From an uncultured Dialister sp. (GTDB lineage Bacteria; Bacillota; Negativicutes; Veillonellales; Dialisteraceae), in the NCBI GenBank assembly GCA_902462205.1, contig CABQAR010000006.1, positions 1-64,000 on the forward strand: a stretch of 64,000 bases of DNA, read 5' to 3'. Within the stretch, counting starts at the first letter, position 1, and every line of letters begins with the position of its first letter. This document shows, one piece after another, positions 34,425-43,068 of the stretch. A program made the translations under genes and the position numbers. The notes under the pieces were generated by a model. The model was given only the letters and a program-made list of their open reading frames with translations. It ran no database searches and was not told the DNA's origin.

Positions 34425-35804
34425 TTATTTCCCTACGCAGAAACGGCTGAAAATGGAATGGATGAGCTCGTCATCGATCGTATCGCCTGTGATTTCTCCC
34501 ATCGCATGCCATGCCTCGGTGAGGTCGACGACGATGAAATCCGCCTGCAGGCCTTCTCTGACGGAGGCTCTTGCGCGAAGGACGTTGTCCAGTGCTTTTC
34601 TGACCAGCTCCACATGGCGCAGGTTCGTGAGGAACAGGGAGCGTCCGGCTTCTGCGTCCTGCCGTTCCGTGATTTTTCTCAGTTCTTCCTTCAATTCGTC
34701 CATGCCGCTTCCATAGCGGGCGGAGAGGGATACCACGGGCACATCGCCGGTCAGTGCCTGTATTTCTTCTTTCGTCACTTCAGCAGGGAGGTCGTATTTA
34801 TTCAGGATGACGATCACTTTTTTCCCGCGGAGGGTGCGGAGAAGGGACAGATCTTCTTCATCCAGCGGACGGGAGCCGTCGATGACGGCAAAGATCAGGT
34901 TTGCTTTTTCCATGGATGCTTTCGTCCGTTCGATGCCTATTTTCTCGACCTTGTTTTCCGTTTCCCTGAGGCCTGCGGTATCCATCAGGATCAGGGGCAC
35001 GCCGGAAATATTGATGCTTTCTTCGATGGTGTCCCTCGTAGTGCCCGGTACGTCGGTCACGATGGCCCGTTCTTCCTGCAGCAGGGAATTAAGCAGGCTC
35101 GATTTCCCCGCATTCGGCTTCCCCACGATGGCGGTGCGCAGTCCGTCCTTGATGACCCGGCCTTCCTCGGAACGTTTCAGCAGGGCCGACAGGGAAACAT
35201 CTATTTTCTCCAGCGCCGTCCCTATTTCCTCCATCGTCAGGTCTTCCAAATCTTCTTCCGGATAATCGATGGTGACTTCGAGTTTCGTGATCAGATCTTT
35301 CAGTTCTTCCATGCACCGGCGGACAAAACCGGAGAGAGCACCTGAAAGGTGGCTTTCCGCCTGTGTGAGCGCAGCGCTTCCCCTTGCACCGATGATGTCC
35401 ATGACAGCTTCCGCCTGCGCCAGGTCCAGCCGTCCGTTGAGGAAGGCACGTTTCGTAAATTCACCGCGCACCGCAGGAACGGCGCCATACCGGAGCGCGA
35501 GTTCCAATGTTTCCCGCAGGGCTTCCATGGAGCCGTGGATCTGTATTTCCACCACGTCCTCGCCCGTGTAGGAATGAGGCGCTTTCATATACACCGCCAG
35601 TCCCTCGTCGATGCGTTTGTCTTCTTCGACCACATGGCCGAAATACATCATGTAAGGGACGGCTTCCCTGAACGACGGGATTTTCTTCGTATGAAATATC
35701 TTGTCCGCGATGTCCGCCGCATATAATCCGCTGATACGGAGGATGCCGATCCCTCCCTCGCCGGGGCTGGTGGCGATCGCCGCTATCGTTGTTTCTTCGT
35801 ACAT
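34425..35804 (-). CDS. mnmE: tRNA modification GTPase MnmE (TrmE)
   Basis: A 459-residue GTPase and partner of MnmG in wobble-uridine modification. The N-terminal THF-binding domain contains GEFTKRAFLNGRLDLAQAEA. The G domain has GKPNAGKSS, TRDTIEE, DTAGLRE and NKYD. The conserved Cys near the C-terminus is in FSRFCVGK. It ends right after a shared terminator. The normal neighbour mnmG is 4.7 kb away, with the oppositely oriented tro operon between them. Confidence 0.96.
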   Translation of the reverse strand: MYEETTIAAIATSPGEGGIGILRISGLYAADIADKIFHTKKIPSFREAVPYMMYFGHVVEEDKRIDEGLAVYMKAPHSYTGEDVVEIQIHGSMEALRETLELALRYGAVPAVRGEFTKRAFLNGRLDLAQAEAVMDIIGARGSAALTQAESHLSGALSGFVRRCMEELKDLITKLEVTIDYPEEDLEDLTMEEIGTALEKIDVSLSALLKRSEEGRVIKDGLRTAIVGKPNAGKSSLLNSLLQEERAIVTDVPGTTRDTIEESINISGVPLILMDTAGLRETENKVEKIGIERTKASMEKANLIFAVIDGSRPLDEEDLSLLRTLRGKKVIVILNKYDLPAEVTKEEIQALTGDVPVVSLSARYGSGMDELKEELRKITERQDAEAGRSLFLTNLRHVELVRKALDNVLRARASVREGLQADFIVVDLTEAWHAMGEITGDTIDDELIHSIFSRFCVGK

Positions 35805-36009
35805 ATCCTGCTCCTCATTCTGAACACGAAGATAATTTCCTTTATTGTATCACAATCCTGTACACGGTCAGGAAATGACGGGCACTCTCAAAAAACCGCC
35901 CAACATATACGGAATATTTTCATCTGTCTCTTCATTTTTCCTTCTATCTTGCTGTTTTTTGTTGCTATAATGTAGGAAACAGTATCTTCATTGGAAAAAG
36001 GAGGCGTTT

Positions 36010-36810
36010 ATGAAAAATTATGCCCGTCCCGGAGAGGTCATGTACCACACAGGCCTTGCAAGGGAAATGATTGACGGCGCGGCGTATGCCCTCGTCCCCG
36101 GCGACCCGGGGCGTGTCGAAGGGCTTGCAAGGGCGCTGGATGGAAACGCGTCATTCGTAGCTTCCCACAGAGATTACACGACATGGCTCGCCCATATGGA
36201 CGGTGCTTCTGTCCTCGTGATGTCCACCGGCATGGGCGGCCCCTGCGTCACGTTTGCCGTGGAAGAGCTTGCCCGCCTCGGCGTGGAGACGTTCATCCGC
36301 GTCGGCACGACAGGCTCCATACAGGAAGACCTGGATCTGGGCGACGTGGTAGTGAATAAGGCGGCGGTCCGCATGGAAGGCGCATCCAGGGCATATGCCC
36401 CCATCGAGTATCCTGCCGTTGCTGATTTACAGACGACGCTCGCCCTCCAGACTGCGGCGGAGGAGCTGCATATTCCCTGCAAAACAGGGATTTCCATCAG
36501 CACCGACAGTTTCTGGCCGGGGCAGGAAAGGTACGACAGCTTCGGCGGCTATGTGCTGAAACGTCTGCAGGGGACGCTGGAGGATTTCCGCCACATCGGC
36601 TGCACGAATTATGAAATGGAAAACGCCACTCTTTTCACCGTGGCTTCCGTACTGGGACTGAAGGCAGGCTCCATCTGCGGCGTGGTCGCCAAGCGGACAG
36701 ACAGCGAGTCGGTCGCTCCGCATGAAATCTACGAAACAGCGGAAAACCGTTTCCAGCAGGTGGCAAAAAGAGCTTTGGAGCTTCTGATCAGGCAAAAGGA
36801 ACATGCATGA
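36010..36810 (+). CDS. udp: Uridine phosphorylase
   Basis: A 266-residue nucleoside phosphorylase family protein that converts uridine and phosphate to uracil and ribose-1-phosphate. Phosphate-binding Gly/Arg lie in LVPGDPGRVEGLA, the family block STGMGGPCVTFAVEEL follows, and FIRVGTTGSIQEDLDLGDVV and NYEMENATLFTVASVLG are typical of Udp rather than purine enzymes. ATG 36010 has AAAGGAGGCGTTT. A TATAAT box is at 35966-35971. It can finish the salvage route begun by the exported nucleotidase and hydrolase. Confidence 0.9.
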   Translation: MKNYARPGEVMYHTGLAREMIDGAAYALVPGDPGRVEGLARALDGNASFVASHRDYTTWLAHMDGASVLVMSTGMGGPCVTFAVEELARLGVETFIRVGTTGSIQEDLDLGDVVVNKAAVRMEGASRAYAPIEYPAVADLQTTLALQTAAEELHIPCKTGISISTDSFWPGQERYDSFGGYVLKRLQGTLEDFRHIGCTNYEMENATLFTVASVLGLKAGSICGVVAKRTDSESVAPHEIYETAENRFQQVAKRALELLIRQKEHA

Positions 36811-36867
36811 GGAAACAGAAGGCAAAGCGTTCCATGTTCACAGAGGCTGGCACAATTCCTATTCTTA

Positions 36868-37905
36868 CCTGTATCCCAAGCCAGATCCTTCGCTTCGCTC
36901 GAGGATGACGGCAGGCAGGTAACTACTCTGTTTTCTGACGTCTGCCTTCCGTTTTTGACTACTACCAACTAAAAACTATCAACTGTCTTCTGACTTCTGG
37001 CTACTGCCTACTGCCTACCCATTTTAGGGACAGATTCATTCTTGTCCTCCCGGAGGGCATCACCCGTCAGTCTTCGACTGCCACCCTCTTCTGAAGAAGT
37101 GGGCTTACACAATGCCTATTTTCTATGCTTACCTATATCCTCTGCCAGATCCTTACCGCTCCCTCCGGTCGGGTATGGCGTCTCATTTAATTTCATGCGT
37201 CGCAAGCTCCTTTGAAATTGGTTCGCTTGCCATCGCTTCATTTTGCTATGTTCCATTCTGTTCGAGGATAACGGTAAGCAGGTAATACCAATAAGGTAAA
37301 TAGCCCTTGCCCATCATTTTTGGGAATCTGGGCAGTGGTTACAGGTGTTAAATACGATTCCCCTGCTTCCACCGTACGCGGGGGAAGTACTGCCGAATGG
37401 CAGGGATAGGGGCAAGCGTGCGTGCACTCTTTCTCTATTTTTCTCAACTCGCCCCTTCAGTCAACCTACGGTTGCCAGCTCCCCCGACAATCGGTGGAGC
37501 CTTTCTATTCTGCATTTAATTTTATTATCCTATACCAGATACCTCATTTTGCTACGCTCCATTCGAGGATGACGGCAGGCAGGGATTCATTAATATCTGA
37601 TTTCTACCGTCTGACTACCGGCTACTAACCATCCATTTTAGGGGCAAATTCATTCTTGTCCTCCCGGAAGGCATCACCCGTCAGTCTTCGACTGCCACCC
37701 TCTTCTGAAGAAGAGGGCTTCCTCGTTTTCTGTTTTCTGTTTTCTGATGTCTGATATCTGATATCCGATTTCTGTCTTCTGCCTTCTGATTTCTACCGTC
37801 TGACTACGGGCTACTGCCTACTGACTACTAAATCTCGCCGCTATATTATCTGTCGCGGCGCTCCTTAATTCCTCATTCCTAATTCCACATTCCTAATTTT
37901 TCTCA
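36868..37905 (+). repeat. Composite repeat block E, longest and partly duplicated
   Basis: About 1 kb with two delta modules (37027-37107 and 37639-37720). In order it holds: epsilon tail, alpha (36930-37015), delta, epsilon (37131-37285), zeta (37286-37350), eta (37361-37530), short epsilon (37540-37585), alpha, delta, alpha (37725-37829), beta (37836-37860) and gamma heptamers (37868-37902). Gamma ends 11 nt before the start codon of the ClC gene. The apparent short open frames inside carry no recognisable product. Confidence 0.9.
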
Positions 37906-37913
37906 CCTTTACT

Positions 37914-39554
37914 ATGGACATAAAACAAAAAACTCCGACGGAGAGTGAATCATCCCGTCTTCAATTTAATAAGCAGCTTTTCCAGACCTATCTGGCGCTG
38001 GATAACTGGCACCAGTTCCGGCTCCGCCTGTTTTTGGAGGGCATCCTGGTCGGAATCGCAAGCGGACTGTCCATCGGCCTGTTCCGTTTTTTATTGGTCC
38101 GGGCGGAAGCGTTCCGTATCGTCCTTTTTCAGGATTATCTGGTTCCTGCATGGAATGCGGCGGATTTTCTCCCCCTTCTGGGCTGGTTTGCCGCGCTTTT
38201 CCTCATCGGCGGCGCTCTGTACCTGATGTGCCGTTATGCACCCATGGCGTCCGGTTCCGGTATTCCGCAGGTGAAAGGCGTCATCCTTGGATTCTTCAAA
38301 ATGGAATGGTTCCGTATCCTCTGGGTGAAAATCCTCGCCGGCGCCCTCGGCATCGGCGCGGGGCTTTCTCTCGGACGGGAAGGGCCGTCCATCCAAATCG
38401 GCGCCGTGACGGCGCAGGGACTCAGCCGTTCCATGGGGCGGACGAAGCTGGAGGAACGGTACCTCATCACGAGCGGTGCGAGCGCAGGCCTTGCCGCCGC
38501 CTTCAATGCGCCGCTGGCTGGCATGATGTTCGCTTTGGAGGAGCTGCACAGGAATTTTTCCGGCGCCGTCCTTCTTCCCACCATGGCCTCCGCCGTTTCC
38601 GCCACCATCGTTTCCCATCTGTTCTTCGGCACGGATACGAGCTTCACATTCCCCAGCCTCATTCATATGCCGGCAGAATATCTGGGGCATGTCATCCTGA
38701 TCGCCGTTTCCTGCGGATTTTTCGGCATCTTCTTCAATTACGGCCTGCTCCACATCGGCCGTTTCTACAGCCTGCCCGTTTTCAGGAACCAGTATGTGAA
38801 AATCCTGTTCGCCCTCTTTTCCGCCTCCCTCCTCGGATTTTTCCTTCCCCAGGTTTTAGGCGGAGGAAACGTTCTCGTGGACACGCTTGCGGAAGTGCGG
38901 TACGGTCTCGGTTTCCTGCTGATCCTTCTTCTGGGCAAGTATGTTTTCACCCTCATCAGCTACGGCTGCGGTGTTCCGGGCGGATTTTTCCTTCCCCTCC
39001 TCGTCATCGGCGCCCTCATCGGTTCCGCCGAAGCGAACCTTCTCGTCGCGGGCGGACTTCTTTCTGACCTGTATACGCCGAACATCATCATCATTTCCAT
39101 GGTGGCTTTCTTCGCCGCCAGCGTCCGTGCTCCCATCACGGGCACGCTCCTCATTCTCGAAATGACCGGCGATTTCCACCATCTCATGGCGCTCGCTCTC
39201 GCTTCCGCCGTCGCCTATGTCACCGCCGAGCTTCTGAAAGGGCAGCCGATTTATGACGCGCTCCTCAAAAGATCTCTGGCAGACAGTACCACGCCCGTCT
39301 CCGCAGAGGAAAGAAATATTCTGGAAATCCCCGTGGGAAGCGGTTCCCTTCTGGAAAACAGGACGGTGGAGGAAATACCGAAAATCCACCACACCGTCCT
39401 CGTCAATATCAAAAGAAGGGGCACAAGCATGATTCCCGATCCGGACACCATGCTCCGTCAGGGAGATTTCCTGTATTTCCTGACAGAAAGCAGGCACACC
39501 GAGGAAATCAAGCGCTTATGCGAGGCGCACGTTCCCAAAAGCCACGTCAAATAA
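37914..39554 (+). CDS. ClC-family chloride channel/antiporter with C-terminal RCK_C domain
   Basis: A 546-residue membrane protein. Ion-selectivity motifs are GSGIPQVKG (Ser) and GREGPSIQIGA (gating Glu). The EE pair in FALEELHRNF, equivalent to the proton glutamate region, suggests H+/Cl- exchange. Helix N-like GGFFLPLLVIGALIG and Tyr in PIYDALL are also present. Residues from about 455 on form a TrkA-C (RCK_C) domain, which usually binds a regulatory ligand. The start ATG has no clear ribosome site and lies directly against gamma heptamers of block E, so the original leader may have been displaced. Confidence 0.88.
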   Translation: MDIKQKTPTESESSRLQFNKQLFQTYLALDNWHQFRLRLFLEGILVGIASGLSIGLFRFLLVRAEAFRIVLFQDYLVPAWNAADFLPLLGWFAALFLIGGALYLMCRYAPMASGSGIPQVKGVILGFFKMEWFRILWVKILAGALGIGAGLSLGREGPSIQIGAVTAQGLSRSMGRTKLEERYLITSGASAGLAAAFNAPLAGMMFALEELHRNFSGAVLLPTMASAVSATIVSHLFFGTDTSFTFPSLIHMPAEYLGHVILIAVSCGFFGIFFNYGLLHIGRFYSLPVFRNQYVKILFALFSASLLGFFLPQVLGGGNVLVDTLAEVRYGLGFLLILLLGKYVFTLISYGCGVPGGFFLPLLVIGALIGSAEANLLVAGGLLSDLYTPNIIIISMVAFFAASVRAPITGTLLILEMTGDFHHLMALALASAVAYVTAELLKGQPIYDALLKRSLADSTTPVSAEERNILEIPVGSGSLLENRTVEEIPKIHHTVLVNIKRRGTSMIPDPDTMLRQGDFLYFLTESRHTEEIKRLCEAHVPKSHVK

Positions 39555-39597
39555 AAAACTCACTCCGTGTTTCATTCACCGGAGTGATCTTTTTATT
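39553..39597. terminator. Bidirectional terminator between the ClC and MBL genes
   Basis: A CACTCCG/CGGAGTG core with A-rich and T-rich flanks lies between convergent genes. Confidence 0.75.
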
Positions 39598-39622
39598 TGC
39601 AGGAAAGCCTGCTATTTCTGTT

Positions 39623-40726
39623 TTATTCCATCCGTTCCCACCATTTGCCAAAGGTCTGGCCGCTGTTCCCTATTTCCACCGGCTCGCCGATCATCGGCGT
39701 GAGCAGCCTGTAATGCTTGTCTTTCCCCGCTTCCGTGATTCTTTCATACGGCTCCTTCCAGTGATGGACAGAGAGCGGATATTTCCCGTTATGGCAGGGG
39801 ATAAGCGCCGCCGCTTTCAGATCTTCTCCTGCCCTTGCGCTTTCTTCGGGCATCATATGGACGCTCGGCCAGCTTTCATTGTATTGGCCGTCTTCCACGA
39901 GGGCCAGGTCGAATCCGCCGAACTGTTCCCCGATTTTCCTGAACCGTCCGTCATAGCCGCCGTCGCCGGAGTAGTATACTTTCCTGTCCGGCGTGATGAA
40001 GGCGAAGCTAGCGCAGAGCGTCTGGTCCCTGCTGATGAGCCTTCCGCTGAAATGACGGGCCGGAAGCACCCAGATGGAGAGTCCGTCATCGATTTTCACT
40101 TCCGTGTTCCAGTCTTCCTCATCAATTTTTTCCGCCGGATATCCCCATTTCTCGTAATAGCCTCCATTGCCAAGGCCGGTCACCACCTTTTTCACCTTCG
40201 GTTCTATTTCTCTTGCCATGTCGTAATCCAGATGGTCCCAGTGGTCATGGGAAAGCACCATGACGTCGATATCATCGGGGATATCCTCCGCGGTATACAC
40301 ATTGCTCCCCTCGAAGGCCTTGTCGATGAACGGGACGGGCGATGCGTAGCGGGACGCAACGGGATCGATCAGTATCTTTTTCCCGTGAAGCTGCATGTAA
40401 AAGGAAGAATGACCCATCCACACCACCACGTCTTTTTGCGGGTCGAGGGCTTTCAGATCGGTTTTCTCTGTAATCATCCGATCCTTAGGAATGGTCTGCC
40501 CCGGCGTGGGAAAGAAAAAATCCTTCATAAAGGCCATCTTGGGATGGATGGCTTCGTGGGGCGTTTCAGGAACGAATCGTCCGTCCGCGTAATGGGGCGA
40601 GGCCTGTATCCGTTCCTTCCGCTGCTCCGTCATGAGCGGTTCCATCTGTGGCTGTGAAATGAACCACGCCGCCGATGCGCAGACGACCGCGATCCCTGCA
40701 CAGATATATTTCAACATATGTACCAT
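39623..40726 (-). CDS. Membrane-anchored MBL-fold hydrolase (RomA/NAPE-PLD-like)
   Basis: A 367-residue metallo-beta-lactamase-fold protein with an N-terminal hydrophobic segment (YICAGIAVVCASAAWFI), so it is probably periplasmic or membrane-anchored. Metal motif VLSHDHWDHLDY is followed by a His in LPARHFSGR and Asp in YYSGDGGYDG. MGHSSFYMQLHGKKILIDPV is typical of the RomA/UlaG/NAPE-PLD group. Substrates in this group include phosphodiesters and lactones, and none can be chosen here. ATG 40726 follows GGAGGAATC. Confidence 0.82.
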   Translation of the reverse strand: MVHMLKYICAGIAVVCASAAWFISQPQMEPLMTEQRKERIQASPHYADGRFVPETPHEAIHPKMAFMKDFFFPTPGQTIPKDRMITEKTDLKALDPQKDVVVWMGHSSFYMQLHGKKILIDPVASRYASPVPFIDKAFEGSNVYTAEDIPDDIDVMVLSHDHWDHLDYDMAREIEPKVKKVVTGLGNGGYYEKWGYPAEKIDEEDWNTEVKIDDGLSIWVLPARHFSGRLISRDQTLCASFAFITPDRKVYYSGDGGYDGRFRKIGEQFGGFDLALVEDGQYNESWPSVHMMPEESARAGEDLKAAALIPCHNGKYPLSVHHWKEPYERITEAGKDKHYRLLTPMIGEPVEIGNSGQTFGKWWERME

Positions 40727-40872
40727 GATTCCTCCGTTTATTTCAAATATCCTTCATTATATCCTTAAAGTCCACTTGAAAGGAAACAGGCAGCCCGGCA
40801 GTTTCCGGTTATTCGTCGGCCGCGGAGGGTTTATGATCCGGCGGAACGTTTTTTCTGTCTTTGCTTCCCATG

Positions 40873-40900
40873 AAAAAAAGCCCCCTTGCGGAGGCCTTTG
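40873..40900 (-). terminator. Terminator after the PEP-mutase-family gene
   Basis: The minus strand has AAGGCCTCC, GCAA, GGGGGCTT followed by TTTTT. Confidence 0.75.
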
Positions 40901-40903
40901 GGC

Positions 40904-41803
40904 TTAGTCGTCTCTGTCTACTTTGTATTTCCTTTCCAGTTCCTTATAGGTGTCCAGTCCGATGAAGCTGTTGAATTTCGGGAAATCAATCATCTGGTCC
41001 TTCAGGGATTCCGTGGTTCCCTCCTTAGCAAGGACGGAGAAGGATTCATAGAGCGTCTTTGTCAGGAGGTAGAGGACGCTGCAGGGCCAGAATACGCCGG
41101 CGAATCCCATCTGTCTCAATTCTTTGGCCGGAATGAGCGGCGTCTTGCCGCCTTCGATCATGTTCGCATATAGGTAGGCGCCGCTTCCTTCGAATTCCCT
41201 GCCTGCCCTTTCCATTTCATCCCTTCCCGTCAGCGCTTCCAAAAATACGATGTCCGCTCCTGCGTCAGCATACATTTTTCCGCGGTTGATGCTGTCTTCC
41301 AGTCCGTGGATGTAACGGGAATCGGTGCGCGCCATGATGAGCGTGTTCTTATCTGTCCTTGCATCACAGGCCGCCCTGATTTTCTGCGTGTGCTCCTCGG
41401 CAGAAATGACCTGCTTCCCGTCCATGTGGCCGCAGCGTTTCGGCCATACCTGGTCTTCAAAGAAGATGCAGGTCGCGCCGGCATGCTCGAATTCATGCTC
41501 GCTGCGGATGACGTTCAGCGCATTGCCGTAGCCCGTGTCGCCGTCAGCGATGATCGGAATATCCGTGGCATCGGCGATAAATTTCAATGCATCAGTCATT
41601 TCCGTAAGGGAAAGGAACCCCACATCCGGCTGCGCCAGACGGGACGCCTCGATGGCATAGCCTCCCATGGCGAGCACCCTGATGCCTGCTTCCTGTGCCA
41701 GTTTCCCGGACAATGCGTCATACACGCAGGGGGTAACGAAACACTCTTTCTCCTCTTTCAGCATATTTCTGAAATCAATTCTTTTCTGTGCGGCTGTCTT
41801 CAT
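40904..41803 (-). CDS. Isocitrate lyase / PEP mutase superfamily enzyme
   Basis: A 299-residue TIM-barrel protein of the PEP mutase/isocitrate lyase superfamily. Mg2+ and substrate positions appear in IIADGDTGYGNALNV and FFEDQVWPKRCGH; the CGH here corresponds to the lyase loop KRCGH of 2-methylisocitrate lyases. Later blocks are LIMARTDSRYIHGLEDSINR and VFLEAL. Members include 2-methylisocitrate lyase, dimethylmalate lyase, oxaloacetate hydrolase and carboxyPEP mutase, so the substrate is open. There is no prpC or prpD nearby. ATG 41803 follows AAAGGAGC. A T-box leader precedes it, which is unexpected for this family. Confidence 0.82.
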   Translation of the reverse strand: MKTAAQKRIDFRNMLKEEKECFVTPCVYDALSGKLAQEAGIRVLAMGGYAIEASRLAQPDVGFLSLTEMTDALKFIADATDIPIIADGDTGYGNALNVIRSEHEFEHAGATCIFFEDQVWPKRCGHMDGKQVISAEEHTQKIRAACDARTDKNTLIMARTDSRYIHGLEDSINRGKMYADAGADIVFLEALTGRDEMERAGREFEGSGAYLYANMIEGGKTPLIPAKELRQMGFAGVFWPCSVLYLLTKTLYESFSVLAKEGTTESLKDQMIDFPKFNSFIGLDTYKELERKYKVDRDD

Positions 41804-41825
41804 CTTCCATGCTCCTTTTATCCAA

Positions 41826-42046
41826 AACAAAAACCCTGCCGAAATAACGGCAGGGCACATTTCTGTGAGGTACCACCCTGGTACATGCTCGATTATGCCT
41901 TAACGCGGCTGACGCTTTCCATTACTGCTTCCTTCACGGAAAGGACTCGCGGGTGACTCGGCCGTATCCCCTTTAGCAGCTCCCACCAACCACTGCCTCT
42001 CTGAAAAGCTTCTCCAGCCTGATTCCGTTCACAGTCTTTTGTGAAT
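41826..42046 (-). promoter_or_regulatory. T-box riboswitch upstream of the PEP-mutase-family gene, probably Val-specific
   Basis: The minus strand has the T-box sequence CAGGGTGGTACC (41871-41882). A terminator CCCTGCCG/CGGCAGGG with T-run lies at 41827-41856. A stem I carries the AGAGAG and GGTTGGTGGGAGC features. The specifier region GCCGAGTCACCCGCGAG is read as GTC (41955-41957, Val) followed by ACC, by analogy with other T-boxes, but the loop is atypical and the reading is tentative. Uncharged tRNA would allow transcription of the downstream enzyme. Confidence 0.85.
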
Positions 42047-42052
42047 AAACGT

Positions 42053-42081
42053 ATTTTATCACCGGCAAAAGGCCGCGTCAA
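42053..42081 (-). promoter_or_regulatory. Promoter of the T-box/PEP-mutase transcript
   Basis: TTGACG, 17-nt spacer, TAAAAT on the minus strand, correctly placed before the T-box. Confidence 0.7.
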
Positions 42082-42128
42082 TATGTTTTTCCGTCGATTG
42101 GAAGAAAAGGAAATATTATAATCTGCTT

Positions 42129-42926
42129 TTAATCGCGCCATGCCGGATGTCCGACAGCGCCTGCCCACTGATTGATGGCAAAGGATTTCCGCAGGGCGGC
42201 TTCCGTGAACTTTTCCGATGCGTCCAACGCTTCCTCCACGGACAGCCCCTTGGCCAGTCCTGCCGTGATGCCTGCGGAGAATGTGCAGCCTGCGCCATGG
42301 TTGTAGGCGCCTTCTATTTTTTCATGGTGCTTTTCCCTGAAGGTCTTCCCGTCATACAGGACTTCCACCGCGTCTTTTTCAGGGAAACGGTCGCCTGCCT
42401 TGACGATGACGTACCGGCAGCCTTTGTCGCAGATGCGGGCCGCCGCTTCTTTCATATCCTCCAGCGTGGTGATGGAAGACATCCCTGCCAGATAAGCAGC
42501 TTCGAGCAGATTCGGCGTCATCACGAGAGCGCGCTGCACGAGCATTTCCTTAATAGCCTCCGCCGCTTCGGGCACCATGATGGTATCGATCCCCTTGCAG
42601 ACCATGACGGGGTCGATGAGCACTTTTTTCAGCTGGTACCGGTCGATCGTCGCCGCCACCAGTTCCACCAGTGCCGCACTTCCGAGCATCCCCGTCTTCA
42701 TCGCGTCCGCGCCGATGCCGCCCATGATGGTGCGTATCTGTTTTTCCACGACGGGCAATTCGATGGGGTAAATCTCATGCGCCCAGTCCGCATCCGGATT
42801 CTGCGCCACGATGCAGGTGAGCGCCACCATGCCGTAAACGCCGAATTCCTCAAATGTCTTGATATCCGCTTCCATGCCTGCGCCGCCGCTCGTATCCGAG
42901 CCGGCTATCGTCATTGCTTTGTACAT
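42129..42926 (-). CDS. pdxK: Pyridoxine/pyridoxal kinase (PdxK, ThiD-like type)
   Basis: A 265-residue ribokinase-fold enzyme. The opening MYKAMTIAGSDTSGGAGMEA and DIKTFEEFGVYGM, DAMKTGMLG and IDPVMVCKG match the ThiD family. The overall pattern is closest to Bacillus PdxK, which phosphorylates B6 vitamers. The Cys lid residue of GAGCTFSAGITAGLAKG is present. No thiamine gene is nearby, favouring the B6 role, although HMP kinase activity remains possible. It stands between the T-box-controlled lyase and TRAP genes, with its own upstream spacer. Confidence 0.85.
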   Translation of the reverse strand: MYKAMTIAGSDTSGGAGMEADIKTFEEFGVYGMVALTCIVAQNPDADWAHEIYPIELPVVEKQIRTIMGGIGADAMKTGMLGSAALVELVAATIDRYQLKKVLIDPVMVCKGIDTIMVPEAAEAIKEMLVQRALVMTPNLLEAAYLAGMSSITTLEDMKEAAARICDKGCRYVIVKAGDRFPEKDAVEVLYDGKTFREKHHEKIEGAYNHGAGCTFSAGITAGLAKGLSVEEALDASEKFTEAALRKSFAINQWAGAVGHPAWRD

Positions 42927-43021
42927 GTCCTTCCTCCTTTTTTCTTTCTGACACCCATTATAAATGGATTTTGATGATCATGAAATTATCAGAATGAGTT
43001 TTTATTATATGACCAGATAGC

Positions 43022-43060
43022 ACAAAAAAAGGGGTACTCCCCGGAAAGGAAGTACCGCCT
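43022..43060 (-). terminator. Terminator after dctM
   Basis: GGTACTTCC pairs with GGGAGTACC followed by a TTTTTTT run on the minus strand. Confidence 0.78.
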
Positions 43061-43068
43061 GTTTCCTG

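Noticed and set aside
37725..37905. Heptamer arrays considered as a CRISPR array
   Set aside because: Units are 7 bp, contiguous and degenerate, with no spacers and no cas genes.
36868..37905. Block E considered as an insertion sequence
   Set aside because: No transposase frame or terminal inverted repeats enclosing one were found; the content is only repeat modules.
40904..41803. Assignment as prpB (2-methylisocitrate lyase)
   Set aside because: No methylcitrate-cycle partners are nearby and the T-box leader points to amino acid metabolism, so only the superfamily is claimed.
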